Counted from the first letter of the stretch, positions 52,567-61,234 are shown. The stretch: DNA of 64,000 bases from Agromyces aureus (GCF_001660485.1 NZ_CP013979.1:1612001-1676000), one strand, 5' to 3'. Notes: generated from the letters alone by a model not told the origin. Numbers and translations: made by a program.

Positions 52567-53169
52567 GTGACGACTGCCAGCACCGACGCCGACACCGCCG
52601 AGACGACCCCGGAGGCCGCGATGCCCGATGCCGCGCAGCACGCGCCGCGCGAACCGACGCCCGAGTCGACGCCCGCGGCCGGCGATCTCGCGTGGTTCAC
52701 CGAGGTCGCCCGTGAGCACTCGACCGCGCTCGTGCGCTACTTCGCCCGTCGCGGTCCGCGGCAGGACGCCGAGGACCTCGCCGCCGAGGTGTTCGCCACG
52801 GCGTGGCGCCGCCGCGCCGACGTGCCGCGCGAGGCCGTGCTGCCGTGGCTGTACCGCACGGCGGGGTTCACGCTCGCGAACCACCGACGCAAGCACGTCG
52901 ACCTGGCCGTCGAGGAGGTGCCCGAGTCGGGCGCCGTGCGCGTGAGCGAAGACCCCGAGCTCAGCGCGCTGTTCGACGCCGAGCTGCGCGGCGCGCTCGA
53001 GAGCGTGGGTGAGCGCGACCGCAGCATCCTGCTGCTGCACGCGTGGGAGGGCCTCGACGGCGAGGAGCTCGCCGCGGTGCTCGAGATCTCCAGATCCGGG
53101 GCGGATGCCGCGCTGTCGCGGGCCCGCAAGCGCCTGCGAGAGGCGTGGGGCGAGCGGCTGTCGTTCTAG
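52567..53169 (+). CDS. ECF-type RNA polymerase sigma factor
   Basis: A sigma-70 family factor of 200 residues with regions 2 and 4 only. Region 2 shows ALVRYFARRGPRQDAEDLAAEVFATAWRR and the -10-binding LPWLYRTAGFTLANHRR; region 4 shows LLLHAWEGLDGEELAAVLEISRSGADAALSRARKRLREAW. The first 35 residues are an acidic, flexible extension. The next gene encodes a single-pass membrane protein that could be its anti-sigma factor; 140 bases separate the two. Start chosen by the -10 spacing. Confidence 0.9.
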   Translation: MTTASTDADTAETTPEAAMPDAAQHAPREPTPESTPAAGDLAWFTEVAREHSTALVRYFARRGPRQDAEDLAAEVFATAWRRRADVPREAVLPWLYRTAGFTLANHRRKHVDLAVEEVPESGAVRVSEDPELSALFDAELRGALESVGERDRSILLLHAWEGLDGEELAAVLEISRSGADAALSRARKRLREAWGERLSF

Positions 53170-53311
53170 CGGCATCCAGCACGAGTCGGCCGATCGGGCC
53201 GCCGTGCAAGGTCGGGGCTTCCGGCGACATATCCACTGGTGAGGGCGGATTCCGGCAGGTGCCGGGCTCGACGCCACACGCTTCAGCACTGCACATCGGA
53301 GGGTGATCCCC

Positions 53312-54769
53312 ATGAACGACGACCACGAGCCGAACGACGGTCACGAACTCGACCCCGAGGCGCGACTGCGCGCCGCCGATCCGGCCGCGGGCGTCGAGCC
53401 GCGCGCGGGCTTCGTCGACGGGGTCGTCGCGGCTGCCGCCGCGGACGCCGGTACCATGGGCGCCTCGACGGCAGACGGCTCCGCGGCCCCCGGTGCCCCC
53501 GCCGCACCCGCGGCTCCCGTCGCCGACCTGGGCGCCGAGCGGGCCCGCCGACGTCCGCGCTGGATCCCGGTCGCGGCGGTCGCGGCATCCCTCGTCGTGT
53601 TCGGCGGGGCCGGCTACGCGCTCGGCGCCGCGAACGACGGCTCGTCGAACCTCGCGGGCGGTGCGGCACCGGCGATCTCGTTGCAGGGCGTCTCGGGCGG
53701 CGCGGCCCCCGAGGTCGCGGTCGGCGCCGACGCGAGGGCGGGCGCCGGTGCTGGCGCGGCCCAGAAGATGTCGGCCGACTCGATGGCGCCGTACGCGTTC
53801 GGTCGCAACGAGTTCAGCTCGTCGGGACTCGGCACGACCTCGGGCACTGCGGCCGGATACGGCTACGACCCCCGCGCGGCATCGAACGTCGAGACGGTCG
53901 GCGGGCTCGCGGCCGCGCTCGGCGTCGAGGGCACTCCCGTGCTGGCGAACGGCTCCTGGACCGTCGGCTCGCAGGACGGCACTTCGGCCAGCCTGACCGT
54001 CGGACTCGACGGCACGCTGAGCTTCTCGTTCTACGACCCGACGCTCGACCCGTGGTCGTGCCCGGCGAACGGCGACGGCTCCACCGGGTCGGGCGGCATC
54101 GTCGGCGGCGACGCCGTCGATCCGGCGACCGACCCGAGCATCGAGCCCGGCATCGTCGAGCCGTGCCAACCCACCGGAACGGCGCCGAGCGAGGCGACCG
54201 CGATCGACGCGCTGCGCTCCGTCATCTCGGCGACGGGCCGCGACGCCGACGCGTTCGAGTACACCTCGCAGACCTGGGAGGGCTCGGTCACGCGCACCGC
54301 GCAGGCGTGGCCCGTGATCGACGGCCAGCGTCTCGACCAGAGCTGGACCGCCGAGGTCTCCGAGGAGGGCCTGCTCAACGCCTACGGCGCACTCGCCGAG
54401 GTGGTGCCGATCGGCGACTACGAGATCGTCAGCGAGCAGACGGCGTTCGAGCGCCTCTCCGACCCGCGGTTCGGCGCGCAGATGACGGCCCTCCCGATCC
54501 TGTACCGCGAGGGCGCCGTCACCGATGCGACGACCGAGTGGGTTCCGCCGACCGAGCCGCCGGCGGCGCCGACATCCGGTGCCTCGATCTCGTGGCCGGT
54601 GAACCAGGTCGAGATCGTGAGCGCGCGCCTCGGTCTCGCGAGCCAGTGGCAGCCCGACGGCAGTGTGCTCGTCGTTCCGGCCTACGAGTTCACGGATGCC
54701 GGTGGCGGCATCTGGTCGGTCATCGCCGTCGCCGACTCGAAGCTCGACTTCTCGACCACGACCGAGTAG
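53312..54769 (+). CDS. Membrane protein, likely sigma-factor partner
   Basis: A 485-residue protein. A cytosolic N terminus (about 1-85, LDPEARLRAADPAAGVEPRAGFVDGVVAA) precedes one membrane helix (about 88-110) and a large extracytosolic domain with repeated Gly/Ala-rich and beta-type segments, ending in WPVNQVEIVSARLGLASQWQ and SVLVVPAYEFTDAGGGIW. The cytosolic part lacks a recognisable zinc anti-sigma motif, so the anti-sigma role rests on position and layout alone. ATG 53312 has GGAGGG 8 bases upstream. Function otherwise unknown. Confidence 0.75.
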   Translation: MNDDHEPNDGHELDPEARLRAADPAAGVEPRAGFVDGVVAAAAADAGTMGASTADGSAAPGAPAAPAAPVADLGAERARRRPRWIPVAAVAASLVVFGGAGYALGAANDGSSNLAGGAAPAISLQGVSGGAAPEVAVGADARAGAGAGAAQKMSADSMAPYAFGRNEFSSSGLGTTSGTAAGYGYDPRAASNVETVGGLAAALGVEGTPVLANGSWTVGSQDGTSASLTVGLDGTLSFSFYDPTLDPWSCPANGDGSTGSGGIVGGDAVDPATDPSIEPGIVEPCQPTGTAPSEATAIDALRSVISATGRDADAFEYTSQTWEGSVTRTAQAWPVIDGQRLDQSWTAEVSEEGLLNAYGALAEVVPIGDYEIVSEQTAFERLSDPRFGAQMTALPILYREGAVTDATTEWVPPTEPPAAPTSGASISWPVNQVEIVSARLGLASQWQPDGSVLVVPAYEFTDAGGGIWSVIAVADSKLDFSTTTE

Positions 54770-54799
54770 CCCGCGTCGACGACGGCGACCACGCGTGGG

Positions 54800-55378
54800 T
54801 CAGACGCTCGCGGCCGTCTCGTCGCGCAGGCGGGGCTCCGTCCGGAACTCCGGACGGAGTCCCGCCTTGTCGGCGTAGAACGTTCGGATCGTGCTCATGT
54901 CGGCGCCGACGTCGCCCGTCAGGTCGATGGTCGGCCCGAGGCCGGCCGTCATGGTCGCGCGGTCGACGTACCCGAGTGTGACGGGCATGCCGGTCTCGCG
55001 GGCGATGCGGTAGAAGCCGGACTTCCAGTACGTGTTGTTGCCGCGCGTGCCGTCGGGCGTCACGACGAGCCCGAAGACCTCGCCGCCGCGGACGCGGTCG
55101 ACGACCTCGCCGACGACACGGCTCGGGTCGTCGCGGTCGACCGGGATGCCGCCGAGGCTCCGCATGATCGGCCCGCGCCATCCGGTGAACAGGCTCTTCT
55201 TGCCGAGCCAGCGGAACTCGACGCCGAGGCGCCAGGCGATGGCGAGCATGAGCACGAAGTCCCAGTTCGAGGTGTGCGGTGCGCCGATGAGCACGCTGGG
55301 GCGGCCGGGCGCCGGCTCGCTGACGAGCTTCCATCGGCTGCAGGCCCAATACGCGCGGGAGAGGAGTCGTCGGAGCAC
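54800..55378 (-). CDS. PlsC-like acyltransferase
   Basis: A glycerolipid-type acyltransferase of 192 residues. The catalytic HX4D is HTSNWD in GAPHTSNWDFVL; GGIPVDRDD is the acceptor motif and VVTPDGTRG the third block. Proteins of this short type acylate lysophospholipids or related membrane lipids at the inner leaflet. GTG 55378 matches the leaderless rule (TACGGT-N6-GTG) and a normal family length; a longer reading to 55489 adds an Arg-rich N terminus through an AT-rich palindrome and is unlikely. Confidence 0.85.
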   Translation of the reverse strand: MLRRLLSRAYWACSRWKLVSEPAPGRPSVLIGAPHTSNWDFVLMLAIAWRLGVEFRWLGKKSLFTGWRGPIMRSLGGIPVDRDDPSRVVGEVVDRVRGGEVFGLVVTPDGTRGNNTYWKSGFYRIARETGMPVTLGYVDRATMTAGLGPTIDLTGDVGADMSTIRTFYADKAGLRPEFRTEPRLRDETAASV

Positions 55379-55384
55379 CCGGCA

Positions 55385-55390
55385 ACCGTA
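55385..55390 (-). promoter_or_regulatory. Leaderless -10 box of the acyltransferase gene
   Basis: TACGGT on the minus strand, 6 bases, then GTG; it selects the start. Confidence 0.55.
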
Positions 55391-55402
55391 TGCGATTGCA
55401 TA
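55389..55402. promoter_or_regulatory. AT-rich palindrome TATGC-GATT-GCATA
   Basis: A 5-bp inverted repeat in the divergent promoter region of the acyltransferase and NIPSNAP genes, overlapping the -10 box of the first. It is a candidate operator; the local AT content stands out. Confidence 0.4.
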
Positions 55403-55472
55403 TGTCAGTTGTGGAATGCGCCGCCGAATGCGCCGCATGCGACACCTTCGGAGATAGGGCAGGATGTCTCGG

Positions 55473-55787
55473 ATGAGCAACCCTGTCACCGTGCACCTGC
55501 GCTACGAGATCGATGCCGACAAGCTCGCGGAGTTCCGCGAGTACGGCGAGCGCTGGATCCGCCTCGTCAACCGCCTCGGCGGAACCCACCACGGGTACTT
55601 CCTGCCGAGCGAGGGTGACAGCGACGAGGCGTTCGCGCTCTTCACGTTCCCGTCGCTCGCCGACTACGAGCAGTACCGCATCGCGGCCGCCACCGACGCC
55701 GAGTGCGTCGAGGCCTACCGGTTCGCCGTCGAGACGAAGTGCATCCGCCGCTACGAGCGACGCTTCCTCGCACCGGTGTTCGAGTGA
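55473..55787 (+). CDS. NIPSNAP family protein
   Basis: A 104-residue ferredoxin-like (dimeric alpha-beta barrel) protein. VTVHLRYEIDADKLAEFREYGERWIRLVNRLGG and GYFLPSEGDSDEAFALFTFPSLADYEQYR (core HHGYFLPSEG) match NIPSNAP proteins, which are small stress or catabolism-related proteins of unclear activity. ATG 55473 or 55464 are both possible. Its stop overlaps the GNAT start (GTGA). Confidence 0.88.
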   Translation: MSNPVTVHLRYEIDADKLAEFREYGERWIRLVNRLGGTHHGYFLPSEGDSDEAFALFTFPSLADYEQYRIAAATDAECVEAYRFAVETKCIRRYERRFLAPVFE

Positions 55788-56590
55788 CGGATCGGGCGAT
55801 GCCGGACCGTGCGCGCCTGCTGCAGGCCTACGACGACCAGCTGCGAACGGACGCCGAGACGCCGAGCGCGATCTCGGTCGAGCGCCTCGGGCCGCTGCGG
55901 CTGGTGACCTTCGCGGGCGGCCGCGGGTTCGTGACCTACCGCGATCTCGGTGGGGCGGATGCCGCCGGCGTCGCCGACCTCGTGGCGGGCGCGGTCGCGC
56001 ACTACGAAGCGGCGCCCGAGATCACCAGGTTCGAGTGGAAGACGCGCGGCCACGACCTCGCACCCGGCCTGCACGAGACGCTGCTCGCCCACGGATTCGA
56101 GGCCGACGAGCCCGAGTCGATCATGATCGGCGAGGCCGGCGGGCTCACGGCCGAGGTCCCGCTGCCCGAGGGCGTCGTGCTGCGACGCGTCCGCGACGAG
56201 GCCGACGTGCGCGCCATGAGCGCCATGCAGGACGAGGTCTTCGGCGACCCCGTGTCGGACGCGATGGCCGAGGCGCTCCTGCGGCGTCTCGCGCTCGACG
56301 ACGGCATGGAGCTGTGGGTCGCCGAGGCCTCCGACGGCGAGATCGTCAGCGCCGGGCGGCTCGAACCGGTCGCGAACACCGACTTCGCCGGTATCTGGGG
56401 CGGGGCGACGCGGGCACCGTGGCGCGGACGCGGCATCTACCGCGCCCTGACCGCGGCCCGTGCCCGATCCGCGCTCGCACACGGCAAGACGCTGATCCAC
56501 AGCGACTCGACCGAGTTCTCTCGACCGATCCTCGAACGCTCCGGTCTCGTCAAGGTCTCGACGACGACGCCGTACCTCTGGCGGCGCTGA
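55784..56590 (+). CDS. GNAT family N-acetyltransferase
   Basis: A 268-residue protein with a degenerate N-terminal half and a C-terminal GNAT domain. The acetyl-CoA loop is seen at ATRAPWRGRGIYRALTAARAR (RGRGIYRAL near 220), and the last strands at KTLIHSDSTEFSRPILERSGLVKVS. GTG 55784 overlaps the NIPSNAP stop, so the genes are coupled. Substrate unknown. A segment including its stop is duplicated downstream. Confidence 0.88.
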   Translation: MTDRAMPDRARLLQAYDDQLRTDAETPSAISVERLGPLRLVTFAGGRGFVTYRDLGGADAAGVADLVAGAVAHYEAAPEITRFEWKTRGHDLAPGLHETLLAHGFEADEPESIMIGEAGGLTAEVPLPEGVVLRRVRDEADVRAMSAMQDEVFGDPVSDAMAEALLRRLALDDGMELWVAEASDGEIVSAGRLEPVANTDFAGIWGGATRAPWRGRGIYRALTAARARSALAHGKTLIHSDSTEFSRPILERSGLVKVSTTTPYLWRR

Positions 56591-56642
56591 CCCGCGGCCC
56601 TGAGACGCGGCGCTGACCAGCGTCGTCGACCCGAGGCCCTGA
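56581..56642. repeat. 26-bp spaced duplication over the GNAT stop
   Basis: GCGGCGCTGACC (holding the stop TGA) occurs at 56581 and again at 56607; CCCG(C/A)GGCCCTGA occurs at 56591 and 56630. The offset of 26 bases shifts the copied stop to another frame. Confidence 0.8.
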
Positions 56643-56698
56643 CCCACGGCGCCGGGCTGGGCGTGATCGGCGCGGCGACCTCACAGCCCCGCGCTGGC

Positions 56699-56704
56699 TA
56701 GGGT
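56699..56704 (+). promoter_or_regulatory. Leaderless -10 box of the ABC-F gene
   Basis: TAGGGT, 6 bases, then GTG 56711. Confidence 0.6.
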
Positions 56705-56710
56705 TGACCG

Positions 56711-58408
56711 GTGACTGCAACACTCGTGGCCCAGGGCCTCGCCGGCGGATACGCCCACCGCACGCTCTTCGAAGGCCTCGACCTCACGGTCGCGCCGGGC
56801 GACGTCATCGGGGTCGTGGGCGCGAACGGCGCCGGCAAGTCGACGCTGCTCGGCATCCTCGGCGGGGCGGGCCAGGCCCTCGCGGGAACCGTGTCACTCG
56901 CTCCGAGCGACGCCTTCGTCGGCTGGCTGCCGCAGGAGCACGAGCGCGTCGAGGGCGAGACGATCGCGCAGTACGTGGCACGACGCACGGGCTGCGCCGA
57001 GGCATCCGCTCGCATGGATGCCGCAGCCGAACTGCTCGCGCTGCCAGAGCCACCCGCCGGCGTCGACCCCGGCGAGGAGTACTCGGTCGCCCTCGAGCGC
57101 TGGCTCGCGGCCGGGGCGGCGGATCTCGACGAGCGGCTGCCCTCGGTGCTCGCCGAACTCGGACTCGTCGTCGGATCGGGCGCGGGCGCCGGCGCCGCGA
57201 CCTCCGAAGCTCCGATCATCACCCCCGACTCGCTGATGACCGGGCTCTCCGGCGGGCAGGCCGCGCGCGTCGGTCTCGCGGCGCTCATCTGCTCGCGCTT
57301 CGACCTCGTGCTGCTCGACGAGCCCACGAACGATCTCGACCTCGACGGGCTCGCCCGGCTCGAGGCGTTCGTCGCCGGACTGCGCGGGGGAGTGGTGCTC
57401 GTGAGCCACGACCGGGAGTTCCTCGCCCGCACGGTCACGAAGGTGCTCGAACTCGACCTCGCCCAGCACTCCAACCGTCTCTACGGCGGCGGGTACGACG
57501 CCTACCTCGAGGAGCGCGAGACCGTGCGCCGGCACGCGCGCGAGGACTACGAGGAGTTCGCCTCGAAGAAGGCCGACCTCGTCTCGCGCGCCCGCGTACA
57601 GCGGGAGTGGTCGAGCCAGGGTGTGCGCAACGCCATGAAGAAGTCGCCCGACAACGACAAGATCCGCCGCAAGGCCGCGAGCGAGTCGAGCGAGAAGCAG
57701 GCGCAGAAGGTGCGCCAGATGGAGAGCCGCATCGCGCGCCTCGACGAGGTCGAGGAGCCGCGAAAGGAATGGAAGCTCGAGTTCACGATCGGCCAGGCGC
57801 CAAGGTCGTCGGCCGTGGTCGCGACGCTCGCTGCGGCATCCGTGACCCGTGGCGACTTCACGCTCGGTCCGGTGTCGCTGCAGGTGCAGGCCGGCGACCG
57901 CATCGGCATCACGGGCCCGAACGGCGCCGGCAAGTCGACCCTGCTCGGACTGCTGCTCGGCCGCATCGAGCCCGACGACGGCCGCGGGAGCCTCGGCTCG
58001 TCGGTCGCGATCGGCGAGATCGACCAGGCCAGGTCGCAGCTCGCAGGGCGGATGCCGCTGGCCGACGCCTTCGAAGCGCTCGTACCCGAACTCAGCTCGG
58101 GCGAGGTGCGCACGCTGCTCGCGAAATTCGGGCTCAAGGCCGACCACGTGCTGCGACCCGTCGACGACCTCTCGCCCGGTGAGCGCACGCGCGCCGGCAT
58201 GGCGCTGCTGCAGTCGCGCGGCGTCAACGTGCTCGTGCTCGACGAACCCACGAACCACCTCGACCTGATCGCGATCGAGCAGCTCGAGCAGGCGCTCGAG
58301 GGGTACGACGGCACGCTCCTGCTCGTCACGCACGACCGTCGCATGCTCGAGCGGGTGAACCTCGACCGGCGCTGGCACGTCGAGGGCGGGCGCGTCACCG
58401 AGGTGTGA
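56711..58408 (+). CDS. ABC-F family ATPase
   Basis: A soluble protein of 565 residues with two ABC domains and no membrane part, which acts on the ribosome. Domain 1: GANGAGKST (37-45), LSGGQAARVGLAAL, VLLDEPTNDLDL. A charged linker (about 290-350, with KADLVSRARVQREWSSQGV) follows. Domain 2: GPNGAGKSTLLGLLLG, LSPGERTRAGMALL, VLVLDEPTNHLDL. Actinobacterial members of this shape include macrolide-resistance proteins and translation factors; which applies is open. A hairpin lies 2 bases after the stop. Confidence 0.92.
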   Translation: MTATLVAQGLAGGYAHRTLFEGLDLTVAPGDVIGVVGANGAGKSTLLGILGGAGQALAGTVSLAPSDAFVGWLPQEHERVEGETIAQYVARRTGCAEASARMDAAAELLALPEPPAGVDPGEEYSVALERWLAAGAADLDERLPSVLAELGLVVGSGAGAGAATSEAPIITPDSLMTGLSGGQAARVGLAALICSRFDLVLLDEPTNDLDLDGLARLEAFVAGLRGGVVLVSHDREFLARTVTKVLELDLAQHSNRLYGGGYDAYLEERETVRRHAREDYEEFASKKADLVSRARVQREWSSQGVRNAMKKSPDNDKIRRKAASESSEKQAQKVRQMESRIARLDEVEEPRKEWKLEFTIGQAPRSSAVVATLAAASVTRGDFTLGPVSLQVQAGDRIGITGPNGAGKSTLLGLLLGRIEPDDGRGSLGSSVAIGEIDQARSQLAGRMPLADAFEALVPELSSGEVRTLLAKFGLKADHVLRPVDDLSPGERTRAGMALLQSRGVNVLVLDEPTNHLDLIAIEQLEQALEGYDGTLLLVTHDRRMLERVNLDRRWHVEGGRVTEV

Positions 58409-58410
58409 GC

Positions 58411-58430
58411 CGCGGGCGAGCGCTCGCCCG
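58411..58430 (+). terminator. Terminator of the ABC-F gene
   Basis: A perfect palindrome GCGGGCGAGCGCTCGCCCGC, able to form an 8-bp stem with a 4-base loop, directly after the stop. Confidence 0.75.
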
Positions 58431-58513
58431 CGACGGTCGCAAGCTCCGGTGCAACGGCAGGAAATCTGCGGACACCGGCAGTCATACAGGATGCCGATCC
58501 GGGCTCGATTCGG

Positions 58514-58519
58514 CACCAT
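58514..58519 (+). promoter_or_regulatory. Possible leaderless -10 box of the hydrolase gene
   Basis: CACCAT, 6 bases, then ATG 58526. Confidence 0.35.
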
Positions 58520-58525
58520 GAGGGC

Positions 58526-59071
58526 ATGACCCACCTCATCGTGCCCGGCATCGGCGGCTCGGGGCCCACCCACTGGCAGACGCGCTGGGAGCTCGACCTC
58601 GAGCAGACCGTGCGCATCGCACCCACGTCGTGGAACGAGCCGCGTCTCGACGACTGGCTGGCGGCGCTCGACCGTGCGAGCGAGTCGGCCGGACCCGACG
58701 CGGTGATCGTCGCGCACAGCCTCGGATGTCTCGCGGTCGCCGAATGGCTCGGCCGCAACCCCGGCGGCGCGTCGGCCGTGCTGCTCGTCGCTCCGCCCGA
58801 CCCCGACGGCGATCTCTTCCCCGAGCAGGCCAGGGAGTTCGCCCGCGACGGCGTACGTCCGCTCGGACTGCCCGCGCTCGTGGTCGCGAGCGACGACGAC
58901 CCCTATGGCAGCCGGGCGTTCGCCGCCGAGCTCGCCGAACGCCTCGGAGCGGGCTTCGTCTCGGTCGGCCCGCTCGGGCACATCAACGCGGCGAGCGACC
59001 TCGGCGACTGGCAGGAGGGCCGCGAGCTGCTCGACGATCTCGTGGCGGTCGCGCAGCGGACCGCGGCGTGA
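58526..59071 (+). CDS. RBBP9/YdeN family alpha/beta hydrolase
   Basis: A small serine hydrolase of 181 residues. The nucleophile is Ser65 in AHSLGC, the acid is in ASDDDPYGS near 123 and the histidine in PLGHINA near 150. VPGIGGSGPTHWQTRWE at the N terminus is the family's substrate-side motif. The natural substrate of this family is not known. Converges with a membrane protein gene past a hairpin with a GCGA loop. Confidence 0.9.
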   Translation: MTHLIVPGIGGSGPTHWQTRWELDLEQTVRIAPTSWNEPRLDDWLAALDRASESAGPDAVIVAHSLGCLAVAEWLGRNPGGASAVLLVAPPDPDGDLFPEQAREFARDGVRPLGLPALVVASDDDPYGSRAFAAELAERLGAGFVSVGPLGHINAASDLGDWQEGRELLDDLVAVAQRTAA

Positions 59072-59088
59072 CGAGCACCGGGCGTGCT

Positions 59089-59106
59089 CCGCGCGGCGAC
59101 GCGCGG
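59089..59106. terminator. Hairpin with GNRA loop between convergent genes
   Basis: CCGCGCG - GCGA - CGCGCGG, between the hydrolase and the minus-strand membrane protein stops. Confidence 0.7.
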
Positions 59107-59114
59107 TCCGTGCG

Positions 59115-59942
59115 TCAGACCGTCGGCGCGTCGAGACAGGTGACCTGCTGCACCCAGCCGTAGTCGTACGCGTCGTCGCCGAACACGAACGGCGTCGCCT
59201 CGTAGGCGACGACGTTCTCGACGTCGAGCGTGACCTCGTGCTCGCCCTGCCAGGCGTCCGGGTCGTCGCTGTACGCCACGACGATCTGGAGCGCCGCGCA
59301 ATCGGACTCGGTGAACAGCGCGGCCTCCCAGCATCCGTTCTCGGCGTCGATGCAGAGCTCGTCGTACCGGCCGTCGTAGTAGTACTCGAGGGCGGCTGGA
59401 AACTCGAAGAGGGTCTCGCCGGACTGGTACCGGTCGACCATGGTGTTCTCGACGTCGCGCTGCGCGTCGGTGACAGCCGTGGAGAGCGCCCGGGTCGCGC
59501 CGACGGCGGCCACGACGATCAGGGCGAGAACCGCGAGCGACCCCGCGACGATGCCGGCGACGGCCGGCCAGCGCAGGCCGCGCCGTCGCGCTGGTGCGAA
59601 GGTGGGGCCACCGGGAGCGGCGACCGAGGGCGTCGGCATCGGGGGAGCGGCAGACCCGGGAACGGTGAACGAGGGCGCGGTGAACGGCGACGGCGCGGCC
59701 GGTGCGTGCGGCTCGACGGGGGCGCCGAGCCACGCCGGGCGGCCGACCTCTCGCAGCAGCACGTCGCGCGCGATCTCGAGGGACGCGGCCCACGCCTCGG
59801 CCTGCTGCCGCTGCACCGGATCGGGGTACCGCGACGGATGCCGGGCCCATGACTCGCCGGAATAGGCACGGTCGACGAGGTCGACCGTGAGCGGGGCGTC
59901 GGGGAAGATGCGCAGCAGCTGCCGCGCCGTGTACGGGTCCAC
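59115..59942 (-). CDS. Single-pass membrane protein of unknown function
   Basis: A 275-residue protein. An N-terminal domain (about 1-72, VDPYTARQLLRIFPDAP to QAEAWAASLEIARDVLLREVG) with a J-domain-like helical look is followed by a Pro/Ala linker, a membrane helix (about 118-142) and an extracytosolic domain with YYYDGRYDELCIDAENGCWE, whose cysteines may form disulfides. No family recognised. GTG 59942 is fixed by TACGAT-N6-GTG; longer readings run into the Fpg gene. Confidence 0.72.
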   Translation of the reverse strand: MDPYTARQLLRIFPDAPLTVDLVDRAYSGESWARHPSRYPDPVQRQQAEAWAASLEIARDVLLREVGRPAWLGAPVEPHAPAAPSPFTAPSFTVPGSAAPPMPTPSVAAPGGPTFAPARRRGLRWPAVAGIVAGSLAVLALIVVAAVGATRALSTAVTDAQRDVENTMVDRYQSGETLFEFPAALEYYYDGRYDELCIDAENGCWEAALFTESDCAALQIVVAYSDDPDAWQGEHEVTLDVENVVAYEATPFVFGDDAYDYGWVQQVTCLDAPTV

Positions 59943-59948
59943 GGGGCG

Positions 59949-59954
59949 ATCGTA
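59949..59954 (-). promoter_or_regulatory. Leaderless -10 box
   Basis: TACGAT on the minus strand, 6 bases, then GTG 59942. Confidence 0.55.
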
Positions 59955-60060
59955 GTGGTCGGCGCCGACGCGGAACCACCCCGGAAACGAGACCGACGCC
60001 TCGCCGCGGACGTTCGCGTTCGCACGCCACGATGTCGCCCGCCTGTGCAAGGCTGCTGGC

Positions 60061-60915
60061 ATGCCCGAGTCACCGGAAGTGCAGGCACTCGCCGAAGAAC
60101 TCGACGCCCGGCTGACGGGTCGAACGCTCGTCGACGTCGACGTGATCGAGTTCCGCATCGCGAAGACACGCGGTCGGCCGCCCGAGTCCCTCGCGGGCGA
60201 GCGCGTGACCGGCGTGACTCGCCACGGCAAGCTCCTCGACCTGGCCTTCGGGCCGGCGGGCCATCTCGTCGTGTCGCTCGGCCGCCACGGGTGGGCGCGC
60301 TGGGCCGGTTCCATCGCCGAATCGGATGCCGCGGCATCCGACCCGCCGCCGCCCACGCTCGCGACGCTCGCCTTCGACGAGGGGCCGGCGCTCGAGCTGA
60401 CCGACGCGGGCGACTGGGTCTCGCTCGGATGCTGGGTGGTCGACGACGCGTTCGAGGTACCCGCGGTGGCGAAGCTCGGTCCTGATCCGGCTTCGGCCCA
60501 GTTCTCGCGGGCCGACTTCGATGCGGCCCTCGTGGGCCGTCGCAAGCAGGTGAAGGCCGTGCTGCAGGAGCAGGAATCGCTTGCGGGCATCGGCAACGCC
60601 TACTCCGACGAGATCCTGCATGCGGCGAAGGTCTCGCCCGTCGGGCACGCCTCAGCGCTCGGGGGTGACGAGCTCGATCGCCTGTTCGACGCGACGGTCG
60701 GCGTGGTCGGTGCCGCGATCGCCGAGCGCCGGGGCGTGCCGATCGCCCGGCTCAAGGCCGAGAAGGTCGCCGCCATGCGCGCCCACGGTCGCACGGGCGA
60801 GCCGTGCCCGGTGTGCGGCGACGCGATCGCCGACTTCACGTTCGCGAGCACGACCGCGCAGTACTGCCCGACGTGCCAGACGGGCGGCGAGATACTGCCG
60901 CTCAAAGGTGCGTGA
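60061..60915 (+). CDS. Fpg/Nei family DNA glycosylase, first copy
   Basis: A base-excision repair glycosylase of 284 residues. The N terminus is PESPEV, where the classical form is PELPEV, keeping the catalytic proline and glutamate. The helix-two-turn-helix with LAGIGNAYSDEILHAAKVSP and the zinc finger CPVCGD...YCPTCQTGG are intact. It contains a perfect GGATGCCGCGGCATCC palindrome coding for SDAAAS. A second relative lies 0.8 kb downstream. Substrate range (8-oxoguanine or oxidised pyrimidines) cannot be told. Confidence 0.93.
   Translation: MPESPEVQALAEELDARLTGRTLVDVDVIEFRIAKTRGRPPESLAGERVTGVTRHGKLLDLAFGPAGHLVVSLGRHGWARWAGSIAESDAAASDPPPPTLATLAFDEGPALELTDAGDWVSLGCWVVDDAFEVPAVAKLGPDPASAQFSRADFDAALVGRRKQVKAVLQEQESLAGIGNAYSDEILHAAKVSPVGHASALGGDELDRLFDATVGVVGAAIAERRGVPIARLKAEKVAAMRAHGRTGEPCPVCGDAIADFTFASTTAQYCPTCQTGGEILPLKGA
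60324..60339. repeat. GGATGCC/GGCATCC palindrome
   Basis: The same 16-bp palindrome as at 23795, here within the Fpg-like gene in a variable loop. Confidence 0.7.
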
Positions 60916-60930
60916 TGGCCCGTCGGTCGC

Positions 60931-60960
60931 GGATCAGGATGCCCCGGATCAGGATGCCCC
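60931..60960. repeat. 15-bp tandem duplication copying the end of the next gene
   Basis: GGATCAGGATGCCCC occurs twice in a row. Its core CCCCGGATCAGG is also found at 60987-60998, where TCA is the stop of the convergent 74-residue gene. Confidence 0.8.
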
Positions 60961-60993
60961 GGGGAAGCATGCTCCTGGCCGACGCGCCCCGGA

Positions 60994-61218
60994 TCAGGCC
61001 GAGATCGGCGTGCTGCGCGACGAACTCGCGTAGACGCGGCTGAGCGACTCGGGCGCCGCGGTGAACCGCCCCGGCCGCCCCTCGGAGGTCAGGTACTGCA
61101 CGCGGATGCCTCGGCCGATGCGGGTCAGCTTGGTGACCTCGTAGACATGACCGGCGACATTCACGAGGGTGTCGCCCACCTCGAGGTGGCGGGCCTGCCG
61201 CAGCTCGATCGTCTTCAT
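60994..61218 (-). CDS. Small SH3-like protein of unknown function
   Basis: A 74-residue protein. LEVGDTLVNVAGHVYEVTKLTRIGRGIRVQYLTSEGRPG (core VGDTLVNVAGHVYEV) suggests a small beta barrel of the SH3/KOW kind. It lacks any signal or helix. It lies between two Fpg/Nei genes on the opposite strand, upstream of nothing else on its strand. An inverted repeat GTGAGA-N3-TCTCAC touches the start. Function unknown; the conserved-looking barrel and codon use support a real gene. Confidence 0.65.
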   Translation of the reverse strand: MKTIELRQARHLEVGDTLVNVAGHVYEVTKLTRIGRGIRVQYLTSEGRPGRFTAAPESLSRVYASSSRSTPISA

Positions 61219-61219
61219 A

Positions 61220-61234
61220 GTGAGAGCTTCTCAC
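61220..61234. promoter_or_regulatory. Inverted repeat GTGAGA-GCT-TCTCAC
   Basis: A perfect 6-bp inverted repeat 2 bases upstream of the 74-residue gene's ATG. Candidate operator or translation-blocking hairpin. Confidence 0.45.

Noticed and set aside
60324..60339. Transcription factor operator
   Set aside because: It lies inside a coding loop and the same word recurs throughout the window, so a local operator role is unlikely.
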